DNA from: Desulfolithobacter dissulfuricans
GTDB taxonomy: Bacteria; Desulfobacterota; Desulfobulbia; Desulfobulbales; Desulfobulbaceae
Length of the DNA stretch: 64,000 nt
Direction of reading: 5' to 3'
Assembly (NCBI RefSeq): GCF_025998535.1
Contig: NZ_AP024233.1
Coordinates: 124,001 to 188,000 of the forward strand
This document shows positions 9,505 through 18,016 of this stretch, in pieces (position 1 is the stretch's first letter; each line of letters opens with the position of its first letter). Position numbers and translations under genes: made by a program. The notes under the pieces are model-generated. The model was not told the DNA's origin, did not search any database, and saw only the letters and a list, made by a program, of their open reading frames with translations.

Positions 9505-9834
9505 ATGTTATATGTCGAGCGTGATGAAGAGGGAAAGATTGTCGCCATCTGTCGGCAACCCGGAGACCGGGCCAGAGAAGCAAAGGGACTCCTGGATCCC
9601 GAGGTGCTCGACTTTTTTCGCGCTTCCGGGGAAAAGGACGGGCTTGCCCGGCTTCTTTCTCTTTCAGATACCAGTATCATCCGTGTCCTTGAAGACCTGA
9701 TCGATCTGCTGGTGCGGAAAAACATTATCCTCTTTACCGAACTTCCCGAGGAGGCCCAGAAAAAAATTCAGGAACGCAGGCAGTTGCGGCGCAGGATAGG
9801 CCAGGATCCGCTCATTGTGGACGACATTCTGTGA
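9505..9834 (+). CDS. Small conserved protein of the 'tryptophan synthase subunit beta like' type
   Basis: The protein has 109 residues, is soluble and has no signal peptide. It starts MLYVERDEEGKIVAI and contains VLEDLIDLLVRKNIILFTELPEEAQKK, a pattern I recall from short proteobacterial proteins misnamed tryptophan synthase subunit beta like. The true function is unknown. GGGAG lies about 10 bases before the ATG. It is the only plus-strand gene inside the minus-strand secretion/LapD block. It separates the exporter operon from lapD, to which it is convergent with a 28-base gap. A link with adhesion is only positional. Confidence 0.75.
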   Translation: MLYVERDEEGKIVAICRQPGDRAREAKGLLDPEVLDFFRASGEKDGLARLLSLSDTSIIRVLEDLIDLLVRKNIILFTELPEEAQKKIQERRQLRRRIGQDPLIVDDIL

Positions 9835-9862
9835 GTTCGGGACTGGTTGGTGGTCTCTCTCT

Positions 9863-11818
9863 TCAGGCTATCTCCCGTGGCTGGTCGAGATGGTATCCCT
9901 GTAGGCCATCCAGGCTCAGGCCGCGGAGGAGGAGATGCTGGTCCGTTGTTTCCACCCCTTCTCCATGGACCGCGATTCCCAGGCTGTGGGCCACGCTGCA
10001 CAGCGAATGGATGAAGAAATGGCTGTCGCTGCCCGCTGATACCAGCTCCCGGGTAAAGGCCCGGTCGATCTTGACATAATCGGGCTGAAGACTCTTCAGG
10101 TAGCCGAAATTGGCAAATCCCTGGCCAAAATGATCGATGCCGTAGCCATGGCCCAGGTCACGGATCCGACGGCCCAGTTCGGCCAGCAGTTCCAGGTGGT
10201 GGACCGCGGCAAATTCCGTAAACTCGAAGATGAGCCGTGGCCTGTCCCGGCCGGTCTCTTCCAGCCTGGCAAGCAGCCAGGTCGTAAACGGTCCGTCGGC
10301 CAGTGAGGTGGGGGAGATGTTGATTGCCAGCTGGTCGGCCCCGGCCTGTTCTTTGGTCAGCGCCATGGTTTTTTCCACCACGCTCCGGTCCAGTCGGGTG
10401 ATCAGGCCCAACCGGTGGGCCAGGGGGACAAACTGTTCGGCCCGCAGCAGTCCGCCGTCACTTTCCCGTAAACGTGCCAGGATCTCCCGGTGAAGAACTC
10501 GCTGCGGATCATTCAGGGCCACACAGGCCTGACCGAACAGGACAATGGCCTCTTCGGCAATGGCCTGTTCCAGCACCTTTTTCCAGCCGATCCGGCCCCG
10601 GACAACATCCTCTATCCGCGTGGGGATCCGGCGGATCACCCACTGGTTCGGTCCCTTGCCGGAGGCCGCCTGCAGGGCGGAGTCGGCGCCGGCCAGAAGG
10701 CTGGAAAACGATGTCTTCCGGCCAAAGACCACCCCGCCGATGGAGCCCGTGTCTGACAGAGGATGGTTTTCCGCTCCCTGGTCCCAGAACCGCTGGCAGA
10801 TGGCATCGGCCACATGGCTGGCCTCATCCAGGCCGGTGTCCGGGAGAAAGACCCCGAAATCACCGCCGGTGAGCCGGGCCACGGCGGCGCCGGGAATACC
10901 CCCTGTCCGCGCCCGGAGGAGATCGGCCACTGCCTGGATCCGTTCATCGCCGGCCTGAAAGCCTTTTTCCTCGTTGAGCTCTTTGAGCCCGGTTATGTGG
11001 ACCAGGAGAAAGGCCCCACGGATCTCAGTCCCGGGCCGGTCCATCCAGCTGGCGACCTGGTTTTCCAGGTAGCGGCGGTTGCCCAGGTTGGTGAGGGGAT
11101 CGCTGTAGGCCTGGCGACGCAGCTGCTGCGCGGTCCGGGCCTGTTCCTCGAACATGGTTTTGACCCGCAGGGTCGTCTGGTTCATGGCCTGGACTACCTG
11201 GCGCAATTCACGGGTCCTGGGCAAGGGTTCCTGGATTTCAAACCGGCGCTGGCTGAGGGCTCGGGCCTGATCTTCCACCCTGGCAAGCGGCCGGAGCAGC
11301 AGGCGCAGGCCCATGCCGCCGGCCAGGCAGGCCAGGGCGGCCAGGAGCAGGTACCAGCGCGTCATGTTGACAGTGGTGTCCCACAGGGAACTGTAGGCAA
11401 AACCCGGATGACTTTCCACTAGGATGGTTCCGGCCTGGAACCAGCCGTTCATGATCCCGGCCGTGGCACGGGGCGGTTCCAGGGGGACAAGGTGGATGAA
11501 CCATGCGGGAACGGTATCCATGGCCACCTCCACGGACCGTTTGATTCGGACCTGTCCGTCCAGGTCCCTCAGCACGATGAGCCGGTAGTAGCCGCGGTCA
11601 AAGATGGTATTGACAATGGTCTCGGCCGCGGCCATGTCATCCTGTGCCGAGTAGGCGGAAATGGTCAGCCCCAGCGAGGTGGCGGTGTCCTGGGCATGGG
11701 ACTGGAGCTGCTGCTGGAGATATGTCCTGGTGGCCTGCAGCCGGGTCACCCAGCTGACCGTGAACAGGGTCAGGATCAGGATCAGGATGAAGAGGAGGAG
11801 CTGGCGGAATAATGTCAT
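9863..11818 (-). CDS. lapD: LapD-like c-di-GMP receptor: periplasmic sensor, HAMP, degenerate GGDEF and EAL domains
   Basis: The protein has 651 residues: membrane helices at about 5-25 and 155-175 enclosing a LapD/MoxY-type periplasmic domain (GWFQAGTILVESHPGFAYSSLW), then HAMP, GGDEF and EAL domains. The GGDEF motif is degenerate (TGGDFG). The EAL motif reads EIL, and the DDFGTG loop reads DHFGQG, losing one metal ligand. The other EAL landmarks (NIS, FTE, KIDR, EGVET) remain. This fits a protein that binds c-di-GMP without making or breaking it. By analogy with Pseudomonas LapD it would hold LapG away from the adhesin when c-di-GMP is high. It lies 12 bases after the LapG-like gene. Confidence 0.9.
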   Translation of the reverse strand: MTLFRQLLLFILILILTLFTVSWVTRLQATRTYLQQQLQSHAQDTATSLGLTISAYSAQDDMAAAETIVNTIFDRGYYRLIVLRDLDGQVRIKRSVEVAMDTVPAWFIHLVPLEPPRATAGIMNGWFQAGTILVESHPGFAYSSLWDTTVNMTRWYLLLAALACLAGGMGLRLLLRPLARVEDQARALSQRRFEIQEPLPRTRELRQVVQAMNQTTLRVKTMFEEQARTAQQLRRQAYSDPLTNLGNRRYLENQVASWMDRPGTEIRGAFLLVHITGLKELNEEKGFQAGDERIQAVADLLRARTGGIPGAAVARLTGGDFGVFLPDTGLDEASHVADAICQRFWDQGAENHPLSDTGSIGGVVFGRKTSFSSLLAGADSALQAASGKGPNQWVIRRIPTRIEDVVRGRIGWKKVLEQAIAEEAIVLFGQACVALNDPQRVLHREILARLRESDGGLLRAEQFVPLAHRLGLITRLDRSVVEKTMALTKEQAGADQLAINISPTSLADGPFTTWLLARLEETGRDRPRLIFEFTEFAAVHHLELLAELGRRIRDLGHGYGIDHFGQGFANFGYLKSLQPDYVKIDRAFTRELVSAGSDSHFFIHSLCSVAHSLGIAVHGEGVETTDQHLLLRGLSLDGLQGYHLDQPREIA

Positions 11819-11830
11819 GGAAGGCCTCGC

Positions 11831-12502
11831 TTAAAACAATCCTTTGGGAAGTCGGGTGAGTACGTCCTGCCAGCGACTGAGCCGGTCGCTGGGGCCGACA
11901 AACCGGCCCTGGCCCCGCTGTTTGGCCAGCCACAGGCCGGTGCCGTTAAAACTGTACACCGGCAGCAGATCCCGGCGGCGGGAAGCCGGTTTGATGGTTT
12001 TGTCCAGGTTGTCGAGGATGAGCGGTTCACTGCCCGGAGCCGGATAGTAGGTGACCACCATGTGGGCCAGGTTGTAGCGCAGCGCCTTGACATAAGTGAG
12101 GGTGAGCTGTCTGTCCGGGATACCCAGGGCGCGGAGGGTGAAGTACTTGGCCATGGCAAAGTCCTCGCAGTCGCCACCGCCACTGGCAAGAAATTCCACC
12201 GGCGTGGCCCAGTAATCCTGTTTCTTCCAGTGGATGGTATCATCGACAAAGTCCAGCCGGTTGAAAAAATCATTAACCTTCTCCAGCTTTTCCCACGTAC
12301 TTCGGCTGGTATCATGGTTGATCAGTTCAACCCACTGGCGCAACCGTTTCCCGGCCTCCCGGCCATACTGGTGCCGGGCAGCCTCCAGGACAGAGGTGTC
12401 AAGGGAAAATCTGTCGGACAGGGCCAGGGAGGGGGAGATTCCCTGCAGGGTCGTAGCCAGAAGCAGGAGGATGAGAGCGGTTGCGTGCCGCCAGGGCGTC
12501 AT
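11831..12502 (-). CDS. lapG: LapG-like periplasmic transglutaminase-fold cysteine protease
   Basis: I place the start at the ATG at 12502, which gives 223 residues with a signal peptide (ATALILLLLATTLQ). Longer reading of the same frame overlaps the upstream TolC gene and is spurious. The catalytic triad of the bacterial transglutaminase-like cysteine proteases is visible: Cys112 in GGGDCEDFA, His147 in NLAHMVV and Asp164 in LILDNLD. The acidic residues next to Cys112 match the calcium-binding site of LapG. In the Lap pathway this enzyme cuts the retention module of the adhesin at a di-alanine site when c-di-GMP drops. A matching PAAG site occurs in the adhesin at 2692-2706. Confidence 0.9.
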   Translation of the reverse strand: MTPWRHATALILLLLATTLQGISPSLALSDRFSLDTSVLEAARHQYGREAGKRLRQWVELINHDTSRSTWEKLEKVNDFFNRLDFVDDTIHWKKQDYWATPVEFLASGGGDCEDFAMAKYFTLRALGIPDRQLTLTYVKALRYNLAHMVVTYYPAPGSEPLILDNLDKTIKPASRRRDLLPVYSFNGTGLWLAKQRGQGRFVGPSDRLSRWQDVLTRLPKGLF

Positions 12503-12584
12503 GGTGGGCGGAGGACAGAGGTGAACTCTGCCCGCTCCCGGAGGGTACCGGTGATGGGCCGGGGGACCGGCGGGAACAGGTGGT

Positions 12585-13931
12585 TTAGCTGTCCTGTCTT
12601 TTTTCAGAGTTCTGGTCGTGGTTGTCAATACGGGCTTCCCGGGGCCACTTGAGCCCCAGTGTGTGGACCAGCCGGCCGCAGCCGTTGAGGATGCGACAGC
12701 AGGCATAGATGAGGTCATACCGGGCATGGACCAGATCCTGCTCCCCGTCGATCCGTTCGGCTTCGGCATCAAGCACGTCGAGCAGAGTCCGGCGGCCGAT
12801 GTTCCACTGTTTGGTATAGGCCCGGGCCGTTGCCCTGCTGGCCTGGACCCGGGTTTCCAGAAACGGCAGCCGTTCCCGCACACTCTGATAGGCCATCCAG
12901 GAGAGACGGATGGACTCGATGATCTGGCGGCGAATGTTGTTGCGCAGTTCTCTCGCCTCCTGGACCAGGTGGCTGGTCTCCAGTCTACTGGCCTGGTCCC
13001 TTCCGCCCCGGAAGAGATTGTAGCGCAGGCGGACCATGGCCACCAGGTCGTCCTGGCCGCTATTGCTGTCATCGAACTCTTCTTTCCAGCTTCGATCCAC
13101 TTCCAGGTCGATCCGGGGTAGAAGGGAACTCCTGGCTACCCTGGCTCGGGCCTGGCGGGCGGCGAGATCGGCTTCGGCGGATTTCAGGCTGGGATGCTCC
13201 CGCAGGGCCATGGCCTGGGCCTTTTCCAGGTCCGCCGGCAGTTCTTGGTCCAGGAGAGGTGGCTGGATCAGCTCTCCCGGCAGGTGACCGACCACGGCCT
13301 GATAGCTGGTTTTCGCATCCATCAGGTTGGTCCGGGCGGTAATCTCGTTTGCCCGGGCCAGGGCCAGGCGGCTGGTAATCTGCTCCATGTCGGTCCGGGT
13401 GGAAATACCGGACTCGCTGCGCAGCCTGATCTGATCGCTTATACGCTGGTGGATAATGAGATTTTCCCTGGCCAGCTGGAGTAGATCCTGCTGGCGGAGG
13501 ACGTCGAGGTAGACTCTTGACGTCTTAAGCGCTATGTTTTCTGATATGGCCTGGAGCCGAAAGGCCGCGGCCCGGCTTCTGGACTGCTGCCGCCTGGTTT
13601 CATTGAGAGTGGCGAAACCGGCAAAGAGATTCTGGCGCAGGCTGATGGTGAGCTCCCGCGGGTCGATGTCCGAGTCCCCGGGATCGTACACCCGGCCGGT
13701 GCCGCTGCCGGCCAGGATGTCCACGGAGGGAAAGTAGTCGGCTCTGGCCTGGTTCACCTGGGTGGCCACGGCCTGGCGGCTGTGGACCGCGGAGCGGACC
13801 TCGGGATGGCTGTGGAGTATGGCGTCGACGGCTTCGGCCAGGGTTTCCGCCCTCAGGGGTACCGGCCCGGCGAGGAGTCGGGCTGTCATGGTCAGGCAGG
13901 CCATGAGGATAAGCAGTGTGGTTCTGTTCAA
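12585..13931 (-). CDS. lapE: TolC-family outer membrane channel (LapE-like)
   Basis: The protein has 448 residues if read from the TTG at 13931, which has AGGAG 6 bases upstream. An ATG at 13976 lacks such a site. It has a signal peptide (LILMACLTMTARLLAGPVPLRA) and two outer-membrane efflux repeats, with ARADYFPSVDILAG-type and ARVARSSLLPRIDLEV-type segments and long helical hairpins. It is the outer-membrane conduit for type I secretion and, in Lap systems, the pore in which the adhesin stays plugged. It is the first gene of a lapE-lapG-lapD operon. Confidence 0.9.
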   Translation of the reverse strand: MNRTTLLILMACLTMTARLLAGPVPLRAETLAEAVDAILHSHPEVRSAVHSRQAVATQVNQARADYFPSVDILAGSGTGRVYDPGDSDIDPRELTISLRQNLFAGFATLNETRRQQSRSRAAAFRLQAISENIALKTSRVYLDVLRQQDLLQLARENLIIHQRISDQIRLRSESGISTRTDMEQITSRLALARANEITARTNLMDAKTSYQAVVGHLPGELIQPPLLDQELPADLEKAQAMALREHPSLKSAEADLAARQARARVARSSLLPRIDLEVDRSWKEEFDDSNSGQDDLVAMVRLRYNLFRGGRDQASRLETSHLVQEARELRNNIRRQIIESIRLSWMAYQSVRERLPFLETRVQASRATARAYTKQWNIGRRTLLDVLDAEAERIDGEQDLVHARYDLIYACCRILNGCGRLVHTLGLKWPREARIDNHDQNSEKRQDS

Positions 13932-14081
13932 GTATGTCTCCTGCGAACAAAAAGCGGCATCCGGCATCCGGTGCATTGTTCAGGGGAAAAGCTCAATGAT
14001 CGAGACGTGTTGTCTGCATTGTCGCACGTTCCTGACAGGTGGTCAAATTTTTTTTGCAGTTGAGCGGAACAGGGGGCTCTT

Positions 14082-14603
14082 TTGAAGGGAAACCAGTCGA
14101 GATCACGCACCATGTTGAAGAAACATCAGGAGCCATCACCGCTGGGTCAGGGGTTGGCCGAGGTCTTTGACCGCCGCAGCTGGAGGGTCCAGTGGGGGCT
14201 GGTCGGTCTGGTCCGGGACTGGTCCTCCATTGTCGGGGAGACTGTGGCCGTCCGGAGCATGCCGGCTTTTTTCCGCCGTGATGTGCTGTGGATCTATGTC
14301 GTCAGTCCCATCTGGATGCAGCAACTCCAGTTGCAGAAGCAGGATCTGCTGGACCGGATCCGCCGGTATCTGGACCGGGACGAGGTAGCTGATCTGCGCT
14401 GGCTGCTCTTTCCCCCGGAACTGCTGCCCGAGGATGAGAACCGGGAGTCGGGAACGATGCCCGAAAGGAGTGTGGCGCCGGAAGAGGAGGAGAGTTTTCG
14501 GGCCATGGTCTCCGGGATTGTGGATCCGGAGAGCCAGGAGGCCCTGTTCCGGTTGTGGCTCGCCTTCCGGAAAAAAGGGTCTGTCGAGAGGGATGAGGGT
14601 TGA
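14082..14603 (+). CDS. DUF721 (DciA-like) protein
   Basis: The protein has 173 residues from the TTG at 14082 (AGGGGG 6 bases upstream). An ATG at 14112 is an alternative without a clear binding site. The N-terminal half is a DUF721 domain: WSSIVGETVAVRSMPAFFRRDVLWIYVVSPIWMQQLQLQKQDLL. DUF721 includes DciA, the loader of the replicative helicase in bacteria that lack DnaC/DnaI, but DciA itself is only one branch of the family. The C-terminal half is charged and poorly conserved. It is divergent from the TolC gene. Confidence 0.8.
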   Translation: MKGNQSRSRTMLKKHQEPSPLGQGLAEVFDRRSWRVQWGLVGLVRDWSSIVGETVAVRSMPAFFRRDVLWIYVVSPIWMQQLQLQKQDLLDRIRRYLDRDEVADLRWLLFPPELLPEDENRESGTMPERSVAPEEEESFRAMVSGIVDPESQEALFRLWLAFRKKGSVERDEG

Positions 14604-14758
14604 GCCACGGGCCGTGATGGTCGGGCCGGGTGGTACGCCTGTCTTGCCGGGAGCCTGTAAATAGTATTATATGAAGAACCATTGGGCCCGGCACTGGTTG
14701 GCCCGGATACACTTCACTGTTCCCAAGGATGGTTTTTTTCGAGCTGAGATCATAACCT

Positions 14759-17137
14759 ATGAAAAACATAATAGAACTTATCGGAAACACCCCGCTGGTC
14801 CCCATTGTCCGGTTGGCGGCCGGCCACAGGGCCACGGTGGTCGGCAAGCTGGAATCCCGCAACCCCGGCGGCTCGGTCAAGGACCGGATAGCCCTGTCGC
14901 TCATCGAAGCAGGGGAAAAGAGCGGCGAGCTGACCCCGGACAAGATCGTGCTCGAGGCCACCAGTGGCAACACCGGTATCGGCCTGGCCATGGTCTGCGC
15001 TGCCAAGGGGTATCGCTGTCAGCTGGTCATGCCCGAGTCGGCCAGTGTGGAGCGGCGGCAGATAATGCAGGCCTACGGGGCTGAAATCATCCTCACCCCG
15101 GCCAAGCGGGCCACCGATGGAGCCATCGAAAAGGTCTACGCCATGGCCCGCGAACATCCGGAACTCTACTATCTCACCGATCAGTTCAACAATCCCGCCA
15201 ACTGGCAGGCCCATTATCAGACCACCGGGCCCGAGATCTGGGAGCAGACCGGCGGCCAGGTAACCGACATTATCACCACCCTGGGGACCTCGGGCACGGC
15301 CATGGGGTTGTGCCGCTGGTTCGCCGAGCACCATCCGGAGGTGCGGGTGATCGCGGTGGAGCCCTATTATGGCCACAAGATCCAGGGGCTCAAGAATATG
15401 AAGGAGTCGTATCGCCCCGGTATCTTTGATAAGTCCCTGCCCTACAAGATTGTCAACGTGGCCGACGACGATGCCTTCGAAATGGCGAGAATGCTGGCCC
15501 GGGAAGAGGGCATTTTTGTCGGCATGAGTTCGGGGGCGGCCATGGTGGCGGCCCTGGAGAGGGCCGGAGAGATCGACCAGGGCATGGTGGTGGCCATTTT
15601 ACCCGATGGCGGTGAGCGCTACCTCAGCACCCCGCTGTTTGTGCCGCAGACCAGGCAGGAAAAAAAGCGCTCCACGCTTCGGTTCTACAACACCATGGCT
15701 CGGAAGAAGCAGCCCTTTGAGCCGATTGCCAAGAAACGGGTCACCTTCTATGCCTGCGGGCCCACGGCCTATGAACCGCCCAACCTGGCCCACTGCCGGC
15801 GGCTGGTGGTGGCCGACCTCATGGTCCGCTACCTGGAACTCAAGGGCTATGAGGTACAGTCCTACATGAACTTCACCGACTTGGACGACAACACCATTGC
15901 CGGGGCGGAAAAGGCGGGCCAGCCGCTCAAAGAGTTCACGGACAGGTATATCCAGGCCTTCAAGGAGGCGGCGGAAAAACTCGGGGTCAAGCAGGCCAGC
16001 GGCTATCCGCGAGCCTCAGAGCATGTCGGCGACATGATCGAGATTGCCCATGAACTGATCCACAAGGGATATGCCTACGAGAAGCACGGCTCCATCTATT
16101 TCGATATTTCCAAGTTCAAGCGCTATGGCCGCCTCTCCGGGGTGGACCTGGGCAAGATCCAGGTGGGCCGCACGGTGGACCTGGACGATTATGAAAAGGA
16201 CAATCCCCGGGACTTTACTCTCCTCAAGCGCTCCACCCTGGGTGAACTGAAAAAGGGCATCTTTTTTGAAACCGACTGGGGCAATGTCCGGCCGGGCTGG
16301 CATATTGAGTGTTCCGCCATGTCCACCCGGTACCTGGGTGAGACCCTGGATATCCATACCGCCAGCCAGGATCTGATTTTTCCTCACCATGAGAACGAGA
16401 TCGCCATTGCCGAGGCCCTGACCGGCAAACCGCTGGCCCGGTACTGGCTCCATTCCGGCCTGCTGCTCAAGGATGGGCGGAAGATGTCGGCCGAAGCCGG
16501 TAACGTGGTCGTCCTTGACGAGGTCCTGGAGCGGGGCTACACTGGTCGCGAGGTTCGCTTTCTACTCCTCGGAGTCCATTACCGCAAGCCACTCCATTTT
16601 TCCTATCGCCGTCTCGATTCGGTCCGCACCGCCCTGCGCCGCATCGACGAGTTCACCCGCAAGCTGCTCTGTCTGCCGCCGGGGCTGCCCCATCCGGAGG
16701 TCACCGTCTATGTCTCCCGTCTGGAGCAGCGGTTCTTCGAGGCCATGGATGATGATCTCAACATATCGGGCGCCATCGGTGCATTGTTTGATTTCATCAA
16801 GCATACCAATCCGGTTCTCCAGCAGTCCAGCCTGGATCGGGAGCAGAAGAACGATATCTTTGACCTGCTGCGCCGGATCAATTCCGTGCTTGGCATCATG
16901 TCACTTGACCAGTGTCCCCTGGCCCCGGAAATCGACCGCCTTATCAGGGAGCGGGAAGAGGCCCGGAAGGCAAAGGACTGGAAACGGGCCGACGAGGTGC
17001 GCGAGGAGCTTCAGCGCCTCGGCATCACCATCCACGATACCGCCAACGGGCCGGTCTGGGAACAGGCGGATGTGTGTCGGCTGTGCGACAGGGTGGAACC
17101 GCTGCAGGAAAATCCGGGGTCCCTGGAAGAGGGGTGA
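14759..17137 (+). CDS. Fused cysteine synthase (CysK) / cysteinyl-tRNA-synthetase-like protein
   Basis: This is one uninterrupted frame of 792 residues. Residues 1-300 are an O-acetylserine sulfhydrylase: PLP lysine Lys41 in NPGGSVKDR, TSGNTG at 68-73, the phosphate loop GTSGTAMG near 176-183, and the C-terminal GGERYLSTPLF. Residues 308-792 are colinear with class I cysteinyl-tRNA synthetase. The zinc ligands Cys333 (CGPT), Cys518 (WHIECS) and His543-His544-Glu545 (PHHENE) are kept. The two catalytic signatures are altered: HIGH/HIGN is NLAH (342-345) and KMSKS is KMSAE (575-579). The first half should make cysteine. The second half may bind cysteine or a cysteinyl intermediate but might not charge tRNA in the usual way. 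The start ATG has only a weak ribosome site. Confidence 0.9.
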   Translation: MKNIIELIGNTPLVPIVRLAAGHRATVVGKLESRNPGGSVKDRIALSLIEAGEKSGELTPDKIVLEATSGNTGIGLAMVCAAKGYRCQLVMPESASVERRQIMQAYGAEIILTPAKRATDGAIEKVYAMAREHPELYYLTDQFNNPANWQAHYQTTGPEIWEQTGGQVTDIITTLGTSGTAMGLCRWFAEHHPEVRVIAVEPYYGHKIQGLKNMKESYRPGIFDKSLPYKIVNVADDDAFEMARMLAREEGIFVGMSSGAAMVAALERAGEIDQGMVVAILPDGGERYLSTPLFVPQTRQEKKRSTLRFYNTMARKKQPFEPIAKKRVTFYACGPTAYEPPNLAHCRRLVVADLMVRYLELKGYEVQSYMNFTDLDDNTIAGAEKAGQPLKEFTDRYIQAFKEAAEKLGVKQASGYPRASEHVGDMIEIAHELIHKGYAYEKHGSIYFDISKFKRYGRLSGVDLGKIQVGRTVDLDDYEKDNPRDFTLLKRSTLGELKKGIFFETDWGNVRPGWHIECSAMSTRYLGETLDIHTASQDLIFPHHENEIAIAEALTGKPLARYWLHSGLLLKDGRKMSAEAGNVVVLDEVLERGYTGREVRFLLLGVHYRKPLHFSYRRLDSVRTALRRIDEFTRKLLCLPPGLPHPEVTVYVSRLEQRFFEAMDDDLNISGAIGALFDFIKHTNPVLQQSSLDREQKNDIFDLLRRINSVLGIMSLDQCPLAPEIDRLIREREEARKAKDWKRADEVREELQRLGITIHDTANGPVWEQADVCRLCDRVEPLQENPGSLEEG

Positions 17138-17241
17138 ATTGTATATTGATTTCCGCCTGACTCCCCGGTACATTAGCAATCCATCGGATCTGCAGATCCT
17201 GCTGTCGACGGGTTAGTGCAGGATAAGAAAAAAAGAAAATT

Positions 17242-17318
17242 GCGCCAGTAGCTCAGCTGGATAGAGCAGCGGACTTCTAATCCGCAGGCCGAGGGTTCGA
17301 ATCCTTCCTGGCGCGCCA
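17242..17318 (+). tRNA. tRNA-Arg (anticodon TCT)
   Basis: A 77-base cloverleaf: acceptor GCGCCAG/CTGGCGC, D arm GCTC..GAGC, anticodon stem CGGAC-loop TTCTAAT-region with TCT as anticodon, T arm GAGGGTTCGAATCCTTC, discriminator G and encoded CCA. It is followed by a strong terminator. Confidence 0.95.
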
Positions 17319-17330
17319 GAACATCCCACA

Positions 17331-17369
17331 GACCCGGTCAGGAAGTTTTTCCTGGCCGGGTCTTTTTTT
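17331..17369 (+). terminator. Rho-independent terminator after tRNA-Arg
   Basis: A 14-base stem GACCCGGTCAGGAA with TTCCTGGCCGGGTC (one G-T pair) and a 4-base loop is followed by seven T. It starts 13 bases after the tRNA CCA end. Confidence 0.92.
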
Positions 17370-17391
17370 GGGGCAAAGAATCCAGGAGAGC

Positions 17392-17505
17392 GGCATGGTC
17401 CTGGCCGATGCCGCCCATCTGCACTTGGTTGTCATGAACCTCTGCACCAATGGAATCCAGGCCATGGGGGAGCAGGGCCGGGCGCTGAGCCTTTCGGCCG
17501 ATCAG
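17392..17505 (+). pseudogene. Histidine kinase remnant (N-box fragment)
   Basis: One frame reads LADAAHLHLVVMNLCTNGIQAMG followed by EQGRALSLSAD. This matches the start of a kinase HATPase domain (compare IHQVIMNLCTNSFQAM in the hybrid kinase at 56606-58225). Nothing before or after it extends the domain: upstream is the tRNA terminator and downstream is the HIT gene on the other strand. It is a short dead fragment, probably left by deletion or by an element that entered next to the tRNA. Confidence 0.6.
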
Positions 17506-17843
17506 CCCGGAGGCCAGTCCATGGCCCGGCCGCCGAGGATATGCATGTGGATGTGGAAGACCGTCTGGCCGGCCTGCTCGCCGTTGTTGAAGACCACCCG
17601 GAAGTGGTCGATACCCTCCTTCTTGGCAATCTCGCTGCCGACCCGCATAAGTCTGCCGATCAGCTGTTCGTCTTCCGCGGCCACATCCGAAGGTCCGCTG
17701 ATGTGTTTCTTGGGGATGACCAGAAAGTGGACCGGCGCCTGGGGCGCAATGTCGCGGAAGGCCAGGATCTCGTCATCTTCATGGAGGATGTCGGCGGGGA
17801 TGTCCCCCTTGATGATCTTGCAGAACAGGCAGTTGTCAGACAT
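17502..17843 (-). CDS. HIT-family (HinT-like) nucleotide hydrolase
   Basis: The protein has 113 residues from the ATG at 17843, which is preceded by GAGGAA. A longer frame upstream has no support. It carries the histidine triad HIHMH (97-101) in QTVFHIHMHILGG, the CLFCKI start and the FRDIAPQAPVHFLVIPKKH core of the HinT/protein kinase C inhibitor branch. HinT enzymes hydrolyse adenosine phosphoramidates and similar substrates. It is a monocistronic gene of full family length. The histidine kinase remnant is at its 3' edge on the opposite strand. Confidence 0.93.
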   Translation of the reverse strand: MSDNCLFCKIIKGDIPADILHEDDEILAFRDIAPQAPVHFLVIPKKHISGPSDVAAEDEQLIGRLMRVGSEIAKKEGIDHFRVVFNNGEQAGQTVFHIHMHILGGRAMDWPPG

Positions 17844-18016
17844 ACCATTTCCTCGGAAGCCTTGGGGTTGAATCGGACGTCCGGACCGGGTGTTTTGCCG
17901 GCCAGGACGGATTTCTGTACCTGCAGGCAATTATAAAGGACTTTGTCCGGATCATCACAGGATTTTTTGTTTTTCCAGGTCGGGTGGCAAAGTGGACCGT
18001 GATTTTTCCCTGCTCC

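Noticed and set aside
11831-13072. N-terminal extension of the LapG-like frame to 13072
   Set aside because: The extra 190 residues lie over the TolC gene, are low-complexity, and come before the true signal peptide at the 12502 start.
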